From: Pyropia yezoensis
Taxonomy: Eukaryota; Rhodophyta; Bangiophyceae; Bangiales; Bangiaceae
NCBI GenBank assembly: GCA_009829735.1
Contig: CM020618.1
Location: 20,197,346 to 20,261,345 of the forward strand
Reading direction: 5' to 3'
DNA: 64,000 nt
Made by a program: the position numbers and the translations under genes. The notes under the pieces were generated by a model. It was not told where the DNA came from and ran no database searches. It was given only the letters and a program-made list of their open reading frames with translations. The number at the start of each line of letters is the position of its first letter. Positions within the stretch are counted from its first letter, which is position 1. This document shows positions 52,256 to 61,955 of this stretch, one piece after another.

Positions 52256-53102
52256 TGTGAGGAACCACCCACACTTGGGCAGCCCTCAACGTATTCGTGA
52301 TGGTGTCAGCGACCCGTGCCAGCCAATAGGGCGACAAGGTGCGGGGAAGAGGATGGAGGTGGTGACGGTGGTGGGTCTGGGGAAGAGGACGGCGCGACGT
52401 CGGTGGTGATCGAGAGGGTTCAAAGGGTGAAGGTCGTCTTTGGTCTGTGTCTGTGGTTGCCCTTCCGGTCTCCCCCGGTGGCGCCGACACTCACGCACTA
52501 TATACTCGCGTCGGGGCACCCGAGGTGCCCCAAAGCATGCGTTTCCCCGTCGCTCCCCCGGTAGGCACAAAACGGCCCAAAAACAAAGCATGGCTCTCAG
52601 AACAAAGCATGGGCGGGCGTGCGCACTAAAGGAGTGCAGCCCCAGTTTGCCCCAAACGAAGGGGTCCGGCGTGCGGCGCCTAGGGCGCCGCCCCAGCCGG
52701 CTCCAGACGCCAGTCGGCCCGAAGGTCCGAGAGGCGTGTAAGCACGATTCGATCGAGTCGGCCGAATCGGCCAGCCGGCTAGCCAGTCACATCGCTGCAA
52801 TGCTGCAGCGAGGACATTTTAACGGACTCGCCAGCTGTGGCAGATGTGGCTCGTCATGGGTGCTGACGGTGGCGCCTTTCGACAGGCCATGATGGGCTGT
52901 CGATGGCTGCTGTCGTGCGGCCGGCAGACACCGTGAGACAGCGGCTGACTCATCTTGCGTCTGGAAGGTACACCGCGTCATGCCCCACAATACAAGGAGT
53001 TGATCCATGTTGCCAGGAGTTGATTCGGCAGGATCTGTAAGGAGAGGTCCCAGATATTATCCCTTAAGTATTAGGCATGGGATTAGTGGGGAAATCCTTA
53101 CA
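52256..53102 (-). repeat. 3' LTR (left copy in window coordinates)
   Basis: 847 bp, TG...CA bounded. For the minus-strand element this is the downstream LTR. Almost identical to 58862-59708. Contains small palindromes (GGGGCACCCGAGGTGCCCC at 52516 and GGCGCCTAGGGCGCC near 52676). Confidence 0.95.
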
Positions 53103-53115
53103 CCTCCCCCCCTTA
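53103..53115 (-). other. Polypurine tract of the retrotransposon
   Basis: Read on the minus strand, AAGGGGGGGAGG lies immediately before the 3' LTR, the expected position of the plus-strand primer for reverse transcription. It overlaps the end of the pol frame (stop at 53113-53115). Confidence 0.85.
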
Positions 53116-56100
53116 GGACGTGCGTCGAAGGAAGGCGTCGAGAACCTCAGGTGCGTTGTCGAGGTCTTGCGTGGTTAGCCAGGTGTTCTCACTGACATCG
53201 CAGCCTCTCCACTTGACCAGGTACTGCAGTCGTCCACGGCGTTTTCGTGACCGAATAATGGAGTCCACTTCGTACTCAACCGATCCGTCCGGAAATGCTA
53301 CCGGAGCTGGAGCGGGAGGAAGTCGACCATACGGATCAGCGTTGTACGGCTTGAGTAGACTGGCGTGAAAGGCGTTGTGCACCTTTCGATCAAGGACTGC
53401 TTGAGGCAGATCCAGACGGAACGTAACATCATTGATGTTTTCAGTGACTCGGTATGGTCCCGAAAACTTGGGCATCAACTTGCGAGCGCCCTGGAAGGCG
53501 TCCGGCATAAGGTTCTTGGTGCTCAGGAGCACGAGGTCGTCGACAGCGATCGTACATGGTCGGCGTCGACGGTTAGCGTTCGCCGAGCGCGTCTCATTGG
53601 CCTTCTTGATAGCGGTAATGGCAGTCTCCTGAGCTTTTTGCAGACTGCTTAGCCAATCTGAGACTGCTGGTAGTTTCGATTCCTTGCTCTCGACGATGTC
53701 GACAGGTACTGTCCTTGGTTCAAAGCCGTAGTTCAGGAAGAATGGGGAGTACGTCGTGACCGCATTGGGTGACCGGTTGTAAGCTACTTCTGCAGCAACA
53801 AGGAAGAGGTCCCAATCACCCTGATGATGGTTCACGAAGTTTCGCAGGATTTCTTCAATCTTCTTGTTCATGATCTCGGTTTGTCCGTCCGTCTGGGGAT
53901 GATAGGCTGAAGATGCCTTGATCTTGACCTTGAGAATTTCGGTGAGCGACTGCCAGAAGTTGGAGAAGAAGATACGGTCTCGGTCGCAGACGACGTCGGA
54001 TGGTAGACCGTGATGACGGTAGACGTGATCATGGTAGAGTTGCGCTACGACTTGTGCAGTACAGTCGGGCTTCATTGGTGCTAGTCGAATCATCTTCGAC
54101 AGTCTGTCCACAATGACGTAAATGCCATTGTGGCCCCTTTGGGTCAGTGGAAGAGGGGTGATAAAGTCCATGGAGACACTTGCCCATCGTTGGTTCGGTG
54201 GATCTAGTGGTTTGAGGTGACCCAGAGGTGAATGGGTGCCAGCTTTGTTCCGCTGGCACAAATCACATGATTGTACGTATCTTTGGATGTCCTTCCGCAT
54301 TGTCTTCCAGTAGTATTTGGAAGCAATAGCGTTGGTGGTTTTCTTAACTCCCATATGTCCTTGGCTTGGGATGTCGTGGTATTCATGGAGTAGTCTTTGG
54401 CGTAGAGTACCAACGGGGATGCACGTACGGTCACCTCGTTTCAACAACCTCATGTGAAGCCGGTAGGGAGATACCGGGTCTTTGACTAGGTCGGCAAACT
54501 CGGGATCCGCGTTGTACTCTTGGTCTAGGGTGGCAAGGTCTTGATCACTTTGGCTTATGGTCATGAGGTTGTTGATTTCAGTTTTCTTGGGTAGGCTTTC
54601 GATGGTCTTGGTTAGCACGCGACTAAGGAGATCTTGATTGGGAGCGTGCTTATCGGGGGCGTCTTGTGGTTGCCTTGAAAGAGCATCAGCTACGGGGTTG
54701 GAAGTGCCCTTGATGGGGATGATCTTGAAATCGAATTGCTCCAACAGCTCTAGCCACTTGACTTGGCGGTCGTTGAGCTTCTCTTGGGTTTTCAAGTACC
54801 TTAGGGACTCATGGTCGGTGTGCACCTCGAACGACCTTCCATGGAGGTAGCAGCGCCAGTGTCGAATGGCTTGTACAACTGCGAGCAGTTCGCGCTCACG
54901 GATACTGTAGCGCTGTTCGTGGATGTTCAGCGTCAATGAGAGGTAAGCCACTGGGCGTCGTCCTTTTCCGTCATCTTGTTCAAGGACAGCGCCAACAGCA
55001 TACCCACTGGCATCTGTGGAGACGAAGATTGGGTACCTCTTGTCGAATGGCCTCAGTACTGGTGCACTTGTCGTCAGGGTTTGTAGTTGCTCAAAAGCCT
55101 TTTGGGCGTCAGAGTTCCATTCGAAGTCGACGTTTCCAGTAAGCCTTGTGAGGGGTGCAGCCACGGATGCCATTCCCTTAATAAATCGACGATAGAAGTT
55201 GACCATGCCGAGGAAAGATTGCACATCTTTTTTGCTCTGTGGCGTTGCCCATGATCGAATGGCTTGGACCTTGTAGTCCTCCATAGAGAAGCCTTCGTTG
55301 AAATGACATGGCCGAGGTAGTCCACAGTTGTTCGCGCAAATTGGCATTTGCTGAGTTTGGCGTAGAGCTTATGCTCTCGCAGCTTGTCCAGGGCTTGCCT
55401 TAGGTGCTTTAGATGATCTTCGTAAGCTTTACTGTAGACCAGGATGTCGTCGAGGTAGACGCAGATAAACTCGTAGAGATAGGGTCGGAAGACGTCATTC
55501 ATTAGGTTCCTGAAGACCGCGGGGGCATTTGTTGGCCCAAAGGGTAGCACGGTAAATTCGTAGAATCCGTATTTTGTTCGGAACGCCGTCAGTGGGATAG
55601 TATCAGGGTCAAGCCGGATCTGGTGGTAACCTGATCGGAGGTCGATCTTCGTGAACTACTTGGCCTTTCGCAGTTGGTCGAAGATGTCGTCAATTCTTGG
55701 TAAGGGATATGCGTTCTTGATAGTGGCTTTGTTCAATGCTCGATAATCGATGCACATTCGCCAGCCACCGTCCTTCTTTGCGGCAAAGAGTACAGAAGAG
55801 CCCCACGGTGAGGCACTTGGTTGGATGAACCCCTTTCGTATGAGGGTTGCAAGTTGTGTCTTGAGTTCATCGAGTTCCCATTCAGATAGGCGATAAATGC
55901 CACTGCGACGTGGTTGAGCGTCCTCCGTAAGCTTGATGCTAAACTTGTGACTGCGTTCAGGAGGAAGTCCATCGGGAAGCTCTTCCGGGAAGACGTCGGC
56001 GTACTCGTTGAGAATCTCTTGGACGTCATTCTTATCTTCAGCTTCTCCCATTTTGATCGCATTGATGTCAAAGGTGCTGGAAGGATCTTCGGATTGCAGG

Positions 56101-56650
56101 TAAATGGCGAAGACAGGAACTTTTTGAATAAGGTCCTTGGCGAGGCGTTGCCTACTAATCAGGCCATGGGGTTTCTTGAGGGAGGCAGTGATGGAGATGT
56201 TCTTTTGGTTAAACTTGAAGGAGATCTTGTTCTTCTTCTTGTTGATTTTGGCGTCCTTGTCGTCACGCCATTTCTTTCCGAGGATGATGTCGTACGCACT
56301 TAGGTCGCATACAGCAAACCGAAGACGTTCTTGGTATGGGCCGATGTGAATCTCTAAGGGTTCAATGGTCTCTGCGAGGACGTGGGAGCGACCATCGGGC
56401 ATGTTAGCCGCGAAGTCCGTTTCTTTCGTGGTCACATTCAGGATATTCACGAGGCGCCTTGATACGACGTTAATGGGAGATCCGTCGTCAAACAGCACCT
56501 TAACAAGATGTCCATTGACAGAGGCAGTAGAAAGCAGAAGCCCGAGACGCGGGCCTTCAAATGGTGACGACATGTTCTCAGGAACCGAAGAAGCGTCTGG
56601 CACCGGTTTTGATGACGGTTGCTGCTTCAGTTCCGCTGGCCTTTTGGGCA
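53113..56650 (-). pseudogene. pol: Chromovirus pol (protease-RT-RNase H-integrase-chromodomain), damaged by one stop and one frameshift
   Basis: The pol frame overlaps the end of gag in the -1 frame. In order: aspartic protease with [12 protein letters not shown]; reverse transcriptase with [26 protein letters not shown] and the catalytic YLDDILVYS; RNase H with FVSTDASGYAVGAVL and HTDHESLRYL; integrase with an HHCC zinc module (HEYHDIPSQGH ... CDLCQRNK) and DDE core (SMDFITPLP, CDRDRIFFSNFW, HPQTDGQTE); KFSGPYRV as the GPY/F-like motif; and a chromodomain (EVDSIIRSRKRRGRLQYLVK, then WRGCDVSENTW). Breaks: an in-frame TAG at 55656-55658 within RT, and a shift near 55300-55350 between RT and RNase H, after which 53113-55347 stays open. 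The protein is therefore not encoded intact. The product would act in cytoplasmic virus-like particles and the nucleus. Confidence 0.92.
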
Positions 56651-57496
56651 GTCCTTGGCCATATGTCCTTTCTCACGGCAGCGGAGGCAGAGGCCTTCAC
56701 GCATGCAGCGTTGACGCTCTTCAGGCGTGAGTTTCTCGACTTTGATGCTGGAGATTTCCATGGGAATGACACCCGTCGTGGATGGCCTCGCAGATGTGCC
56801 GCCGAGGTGCGTCGAGGCACCAGCCTTGGCAGCCTCCACGCGCAGAGCGTCAGTCATGAAAGATTCAGGATCCGAGTAGGTCTTGAGACAAAGAGCCTGC
56901 CAGATGTCCCGCTTCAAGCCTCGGGTGTAGCGGTCAATCTTCTCGGCTTCCGTGATGTCAGGGATGTCCAAGAGGACGCTCAGAAACGTCCTGTTGAACG
57001 TTCCGACGTCTTTGATTTGGCGCCACGAGTGCAGCTTGTCTCGTGCCGCTTGTGTCTTGTTCAGTGGACTGAAGCGGCGAATTAGAGCAGAACGGAAGGA
57101 TTCCCAGTTCGGGACAGCTGTAGTCTGACTGTAGACCTTCCACCAGTCGAACGCTTCGCCGTCGAGGAAGGTGCAAGCAATACTGCACGTATCGTCGGGG
57201 TCACTCAGTCGCACATAGAAATCCATATGCGAGCACCACGCTTCAACCGTCCCAGGTTTACCGGAGAAAGCCACGGGTTTGTTCGGACTCGCGGATTTCA
57301 TGCCACTAGTAGTGGCCCTGGCCTTGGCTTCGGACAGTTGCTGCTTAGCGTCGGCTAGTTCCATCTTATGAGCCTCGAGTTGTTCGCTCATTTGCGCGAC
57401 AAACGCTGTAAGCTGGGTCCAGGCTTCCATGGTCGGTGCGTTCGAGCCCGAGCCCGGATTGGCCGGGTTGACACCCCCTGGGATTGGTGCATCCAT
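56627..57496 (-). CDS. gag: Chromovirus gag (capsid/nucleocapsid)
   Basis: ATG at 57496 (MDAPIPGG), 289 aa. The N-terminal helix ([19 protein letters not shown]) is probably a coiled coil. The retrotransposon capsid domain has [43 protein letters not shown] and [14 protein letters not shown]. The C-terminus has one CCHC zinc knuckle, [14 protein letters not shown], which binds RNA. Intact frame. It ends a short distance after a CCCAAAA heptamer suited to -1 frameshifting into pol. Confidence 0.92.
   Translation of the reverse strand: MDAPIPGGVNPANPGSGSNAPTMEAWTQLTAFVAQMSEQLEAHKMELADAKQQLSEAKARATTSGMKSASPNKPVAFSGKPGTVEAWCSHMDFYVRLSDPDDTCSIACTFLDGEAFDWWKVYSQTTAVPNWESFRSALIRRFSPLNKTQAARDKLHSWRQIKDVGTFNRTFLSVLLDIPDITEAEKIDRYTRGLKRDIWQALCLKTYSDPESFMTDALRVEAAKAGASTHLGGTSARPSTTGVIPMEISSIKVEKLTPEERQRCMREGLCLRCREKGHMAKDCPKGQRN
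56642..56648 (-). other. Candidate -1 ribosomal frameshift site (C CCA AAA) at the gag/pol junction
   Basis: In the gag frame the minus strand reads TGC CCA AAA GGC, so the heptamer CCCAAAA is in X-XXY-YYZ register. A -1 slip continues as CCC AAA AGG CCA, exactly the frame that leads into protease. gag terminates at 56627-56629, within 20 bases. I did not identify the downstream stem-loop. Confidence 0.6.
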
Positions 57497-57842
57497 GGTG
57501 TCTTGGGTTCGAGTCCGAGGCAAACAAACTTACAACCCAGATTTCACAAGACTTGCTTGGGGAGGACCCCAAGGAAGATCTCGGAGATGTGGGATAGGAG
57601 TTTGTCTGCAGCAGTAGTGGTGTACACGATTTGGATAAGTGCTGCGCTAGTTGCTGCAACGTTCCAAATGATGTACAGCACTACTTCGAGAAGCACAAGA
57701 AATTCGGCTGAAATCACACAAACGGATTATTCAGAAGCGTCCGTGCACAGGCCCGAGTCGGGTCGTGTCGGATTTCCAAGCGGGGGGATCAATGGGGGAA
57801 AATCGGGCTCCTAGGCCAGATCCAGGGGCGTGTCAACAGGTG
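57497..57842 (-). other. Leader between the extra ORF and gag
   Basis: About 350 bp of lower-GC sequence with no ORF of note. It lies in the retrotransposon 5' region between the stop of the zinc-finger ORF (57843) and the gag ATG (57496). Confidence 0.5.
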
Positions 57843-58622
57843 TCAATCGGTGCGGCGCGCCAGCGTGCGGTGATGATCCTTGCCACGTGTGCGCCGCTCG
57901 AAATGTTCCACCGACTCAAATTCGCGACCGCAGGGTTCGCAACGGGGAAGGGTGTCCGGGCGGTTAATTACGTTTCGGTGGCAACGGGATCCGCGGTGAT
58001 CACGCAGCACAGTGAGGCTGTTGCACCGCACACCGCACGGATTGCAAAGGAATTTCCGTTGCGCCCCACGGTGGCTCTTGGCAATTCGGCGTTGCTCACG
58101 CTGCTCAACCGCACGCGCGGTGGTTGGCTTGATGTGACCAATCACCGGTGGCGGCGGGGCGGTGTAACGGCGCCCCGATTCTTGGGGGGGCAGTAACAGG
58201 CGACGGTTGACGCGGGCTGCCGTGTCCTTGGTGGCAGGGCCCTTGCCCTTGCCCGAGAGGGGGGGCTTGGGTGCGGCCCGGCCCGCCGAGGCGAGGCGGA
58301 CTGGGACCGCCGGGGTAGGAATCGAGTGGGCGCCCGCCGGGGGGTTGTGTGCCCTCGGGCGGGCGTGTGCCTGCGGGGAGCCGCGTGCCGACGGGGGGCC
58401 GCGTGCCGACGGGGGGCCGCGTGCCGACGGACCGTGGGCCGTGAAGGCGCCACGGGTCGTCGGGGGTGCGCGGACCGTCGGGGGTGCGCGGATCGTCGAG
58501 GGTGTGCGTACCGGGGGGGTGCCACGGGACGTGGACCCGGTATCGCTCGCCGAGGCCGCCGAGGATGTCGGGCCGGCCGCCAGTGCTGAGGAAGAGTATT
58601 TCGAATCTGATGTGGATCTCAC
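57843..58622 (-). CDS. Extra ORF upstream of gag with tandem U1-type zinc fingers
   Basis: An open frame of about 260 codons on the element's coding strand, between the 5' LTR and gag, where chromoviruses normally have only a leader. There is no ATG: the frame opens a few codons after a TGA and its first near-start codon is GTG at 58622, so translation would need a non-AUG start, splicing or a frame change. The N-terminal half is Pro/Arg/Gly-rich with short tandem repeats (four copies of GPPSARG/GTRPP-type units, plus APPTVRAPPTTRG). The C-terminal ~70 residues hold CNPCGVRCNSLTVLRDHRGS with RCH (C-x2-C-x12-H-x5-H, U1/JAZ-like) and CEPCGREFESVEHFER with GKDHH, in which the first His position is Arg. 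The 58.2-58.56 kb segment is much more GC-rich than gag or pol, resembling host DNA, which suggests capture (inference). Confidence 0.5.
   Translation of the reverse strand: MRSTSDSKYSSSALAAGPTSSAASASDTGSTSRGTPPVRTPSTIRAPPTVRAPPTTRGAFTAHGPSARGPPSARGPPSARGSPQAHARPRAHNPPAGAHSIPTPAVPVRLASAGRAAPKPPLSGKGKGPATKDTAARVNRRLLLPPQESGRRYTAPPPPVIGHIKPTTARAVEQREQRRIAKSHRGAQRKFLCNPCGVRCNSLTVLRDHRGSRCHRNVINRPDTLPRCEPCGREFESVEHFERRTRGKDHHRTLARRTD
58383..58437. repeat. Short tandem repeat inside the extra retrotransposon ORF
   Basis: A unit of about 18-19 bp (GCCGCGTGCCGACGGGGG) occurs three times in a row, with a variant copy at each edge. It encodes the repeated Pro/Arg/Gly motif of the extra ORF on the minus strand. 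Confidence 0.75.
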
Positions 58623-58852
58623 TGGGATTCAACAATCGGTTGACCAAAAGAAAAATTCCGTGAAAAAAAAACCACAAGGGTTGTGTCAGGAAATTGTTCG
58701 TTCGGTGTGATTCGTGGAACCCGCTACGTTCGTATTACAATGCCCGTGGCAAGCCGAACGTAGGGGGCAACACGACTGCACAATCGCAGGGAGAGCCAAA
58801 TCAAAAACGGAATCGCAAGTCACCGCCAGGTAGAAAAGCCAAACTATCTGAA

Positions 58853-58859
58853 GCTACCA
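58853..58859 (-). other. Primer-binding-like site
   Basis: Two bases after the end of the 5' LTR the minus strand reads TGGTAGC. TGG complements the universal tRNA CCA end, and TGGTAGC agrees with the 3' end of some eukaryotic initiator tRNAs. The match does not extend clearly beyond seven bases, so the priming tRNA is uncertain. Confidence 0.45.
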
Positions 58860-58861
58860 CA

Positions 58862-59708
58862 TGTGAGGAACCACCCACACTTGGGCAGCCCTCAACGTAC
58901 TCGTGATGGTGTCAGCGACCCGTGCCAGCCAATAGGGCGACAGGGTGCGGGGAAGAGGATGGAGGTGGTGACGGTGGTGGGTCTGGGGAAGAGGACGGCG
59001 CGACGTCGGTGGTGATCGAGAGGGTTCAAAGGGTGAAGGTCGTCTTTGGTCTGTGTCTGTGGTTGCCCTTCCGGTCTCCCCCGGTGGCGCCGACACTCAC
59101 GCACTATATACTCGCGTCGGGGCACCCGAGGTGCCCCAAAGCATGCGTTTCCCCGTCGCTCCCCCGGTAGGCACAAAACGGCCCAAAAACAAAGCATGGC
59201 TCTCAGAACAAAGCATGGGCGGGCGTGCGCACTAAAGGAGTGCAGCCCCAGTTTGCCCCAAACGAAGGGGTCCGGCGTGCGGCGCCTAGGGCGCCGCCCC
59301 AGCCGGCTCCAGACGCCAGTCGGCCCGAAGGTCCGAGAGGCGTGTAAGCACGATTCGATCGAGTCGGCCGAATCGGCCAGCCGGCTAGCCAGTCACATCG
59401 CTGCAATGCTGCAGCGAGGACATTTTAACGGACTCGCCAGCTGTGGCAGATGTGGCTCGTCATGGGTGCTGACGGTGGCGCCTTTCGACAGGCCATGATG
59501 GGCTGTCGATGGCTGCTGTCGTGCGGCCGGCAGACACCGTGAGACAGCGGCTGACTCATCTTGCGTCTGGAAGGTACACCGCGTCATGCCCCACAATACA
59601 AGGAGTTGATCCATGTTGCCAGGAGTTGATTCGGCAGGATCTGTAAGGAGAGGTCCCAGATATTATCCCTTAAGTATTAGGCATGGGATTAGGGGGGAAA
59701 TCCTTACA
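58862..59708 (-). repeat. 5' LTR (right copy in window coordinates)
   Basis: 847 bp, TG...CA bounded. Upstream LTR for the minus-strand element, so it carries the active promoter. Nearly identical to 52256-53102. Confidence 0.95.
59103..59112 (-). promoter_or_regulatory. Candidate TATA box of the retrotransposon LTR
   Basis: The minus strand reads GAGTATATAGTGCG in the 5' LTR. It is the best TATA-like element in the LTR and is correctly oriented for gag transcription, about 240 bp before the LTR end. Confidence 0.5.
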
Positions 59709-59713
59709 CTCAG
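59709..59713. other. Target-site duplication CTCAG (right copy)
   Basis: Identical to 52251-52255. Removing the element together with one copy restores a continuous reading frame of the interrupted transposase (NATEAL then SSVRTLRKAIVLYLSLVG). Confidence 0.9.
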
Positions 59714-61955
59714 CTCCGTTCGTACGTTGAGGAAGGCCATCGTGCTGTACCTGTCACTGGTTGGTTTGTGACGGGCTTCCTGCAGCAGCTACGCGAGGCG
59801 TCCGATGCATGCGCCCCAATGGGAGCTATGCTATCATTTGCTTTGATGGGTTGCAGCTCGGTTACCGTCTGAAGTTCTTGGTGCCGTTCTGGCGACCCAT
59901 TGTTTCAGTGTCCCCTATTACGCGGGCATCGGTGTACGCCCACGTCGTTCAAGATGAGGCGCTGGCCAAGGCGCTTGGAGGAGTGATGAGCAGCACCTTC
60001 AAGTCAACCTGTAACAAGATCACGACGCTGACCGCGATGCGCGGCTACGTGATGGCTGTTGTTGTGTTCACGGACTACGTACGCGTCGACGGCATCGTTG
60101 CTACGTATTCGGGCAGTCAAAAGACACTTGGCAACAAAAAAAGAGCGTTGTTGAGACCCAGTCGTGGACGGCGGCATCCGCGTGGAGCTCATCGAGTTTC
60201 TCCGCCTATTCTTCATGTGTCGCCGTGTCGCGAGAGACATTGCAATGGACATCATTGGCGGTCCATTCGACCAGCTTTGCCGTGTGCCCAGGCCGCTTTT
60301 AGACGCGATCAACGCTGCAGCGGCCGACCTCTCGGATGACTCTGCAGCGATCAGCAGCGGTTGTCTTCCTGCAGATGCGGGGAGTGACGATGTGGCAGCG
60401 GACAGCGCTGGAGCGGACGATGGCGAGCAGTCCAAAGCACACGGTGAGGCCCGTGGTGTCGAGTCCTGGGCCAGTGACGGAGCTGGGTCTGACTGCGGAG
60501 AAGTCAATACCGAGAAAGCTGACTTGGCTGACGGCCTTGATTCGTCGAGCCCGTACCAGCTGCCGATTCGCAGCTGGGACGATGGCGCACCGCCTCTGTC
60601 ATTTGCTGAGCAGTTTTCCGAGCACGCGCTAGCGGACACGGGGGTGGTCGGAGGCGCCGCGCGACAAGACGCCCTGCTGCCCCTGCGCGCGGGCACCCCG
60701 GGAACAGTCGCATCCGCTTTGAAGGTTGTGGACTTCGAGCGGGCCGTTGCCGTGGGTCCCTTTACGGTCTGGGCACCGTCCGACGACTGGACCGCCTTTG
60801 ATGCTGTGTTTGACTGTGTCATGGACGGTGAGTTCACTGCCGACAATCTCTTAAAAGCTTTGGGCCGAGCGGACGTGACTGACCTGCGCTTGCTGCAGGG
60901 CGCGGTCCCATGCTTAGCGCCGGCACTTTGTGCAGACCCTGTCAAACGCCACATACTGGCTGAGCTCCTTCTCTCCTTCGTCGAGACTCGCGGCGACTAC
61001 GATGATTTCGTGGCTGACGCGCAGGTATCAGAAGACAACGAGTTGATGGAGACGCACACAGCCACCTAGGTATCGGACAGCGAGAGTGACGAGGACGACT
61101 ACATGAAGGAGGCTATGGCACTGGCCCACACGCAGCAGTCTTTCACCCCACGGCAGTACGAAAACATCTGGCTAGTTCCGCCTGCAACTCCCGCCGCGAA
61201 TGCTGCCGCCCATGGGATCGCGGTCGGTGAACGTGATGAATTCCCCAAGACTGGCGTGTGGGCACCGGGGCTGCCACTGCCTCGCTCGTTGGCAGGGTTC
61301 TTGGGCGCGTCAAACGCCAGGACGGACGCGCCCGACTGCCAGCACGAGATGGTCAAAGAAAAAAATCCATACGGGCGGGACCTTTAGTGGATTCTGCACG
61401 TGCTCACACCCCAAGTGCTTGGGAGTCGTAGTGGTGGACAAGTCTGAGAGCCAACGGATGTCGATTGAGTTTGTCATACAGCGGTTTGCCACTCTACCGG
61501 ACGTGATTGTCTACGACTTCGCGCGCGCCGCGCTCAAGACGGCCTTGGTTCGCATGCCTCTTGTGGCCAAGGTGGCGCTGCGGGTCGACCGCTTTCACTG
61601 GCGCAAGAACCACACTCTGTGCAGCAAGGCAATGTCACCGGACTTCAACGTGTCCATGGACGGCACCAATACGTCTTCCTCGGAGGAGCGTATCGCCATG
61701 TTACGTCGGCAACAGCACCACCTGCCGCAGATGAGACAGAGCGCCTGCGTCACCTTTACGGTCTACCAGCGGGCCCTATTCAATGTCATCGCCTTGTATC
61801 GTGAAGAAGCGACCAATTATACTGCCATCAAGTTGCCCGAGTGGTACCGCCGGACCCATGTGGACATTGAGGGAGAACCAGTCGTGTTGACCTCGGCACT
61901 CAGGAGGGCGACTCCATCCCGGAATGAGACAGCCGGATTGCTCGTCCATTCCTGA
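59714..61955 (+). pseudogene. 3' half of the decayed KDZ/CxC-like DNA transposase gene
   Basis: Continuation of the gene at 50625-52255 beyond the retrotransposon. Recognisable segments lie in shifting frames: SVRTLRKAIVLYLSLVG; WFVTGFLQQLREASDA; NGSYAIICFDGLQLGYRLK (probable first catalytic Asp); a 301-codon segment 60164-61069 ending in an in-frame TAG, after which the same frame continues to 61387; then, after a one-base shift, FSGFCTCSHPKCLGVVVVDK, LPDVIVYDFARAALKTALVR and VDRFHWRKNHTLCS to the stop at 61955. The order C-x-C...C, then VIVYD, then RFHW..NH..CS is characteristic of KDZ/CxC-type transposase-like proteins (from memory of the family). At least three frameshifts and one stop show it is dead. 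The exact superfamily is uncertain. Confidence 0.62.

Larger units (their letters stand above)
52256..59708 (-). mobile_element. Complete Ty3/Gypsy chromovirus LTR retrotransposon (7,453 bp)
   Basis: Two 847-bp direct LTRs starting TGTGAGG and ending CCTTACA flank a minus-strand internal region: primer-binding-like site, extra zinc-finger ORF, gag, protease, reverse transcriptase, RNase H, integrase with a GPY-type motif, terminal chromodomain, and polypurine tract. It is bounded by the CTCAG TSD. By eye the LTRs differ at three positions (52293/58899 T/C, a change near 52337/58943, and one near 53087/59693). This implies recent insertion, although pol is damaged. The element is inserted in the decayed transposase gene. 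Domain order RT-RNaseH-IN-chromodomain places it in the chromovirus lineage of Metaviridae. Confidence 0.95.

Noticed and set aside
52436..53008. ORFs inside the LTRs (for example 150 codons at 52440-52892, repeated at 59046-59498)
   Set aside because: Identical in both LTRs simply because the LTRs are copies; no domain, and plus-strand orientation is antisense to the element.
53113..55347. 744-codon ORF as an intact retrotransposon polyprotein starting at its own ATG
   Set aside because: Its first residues are out-of-frame sequence preceding a frameshift; RT proper lies upstream in another frame, so this is the 3' part of a damaged pol.
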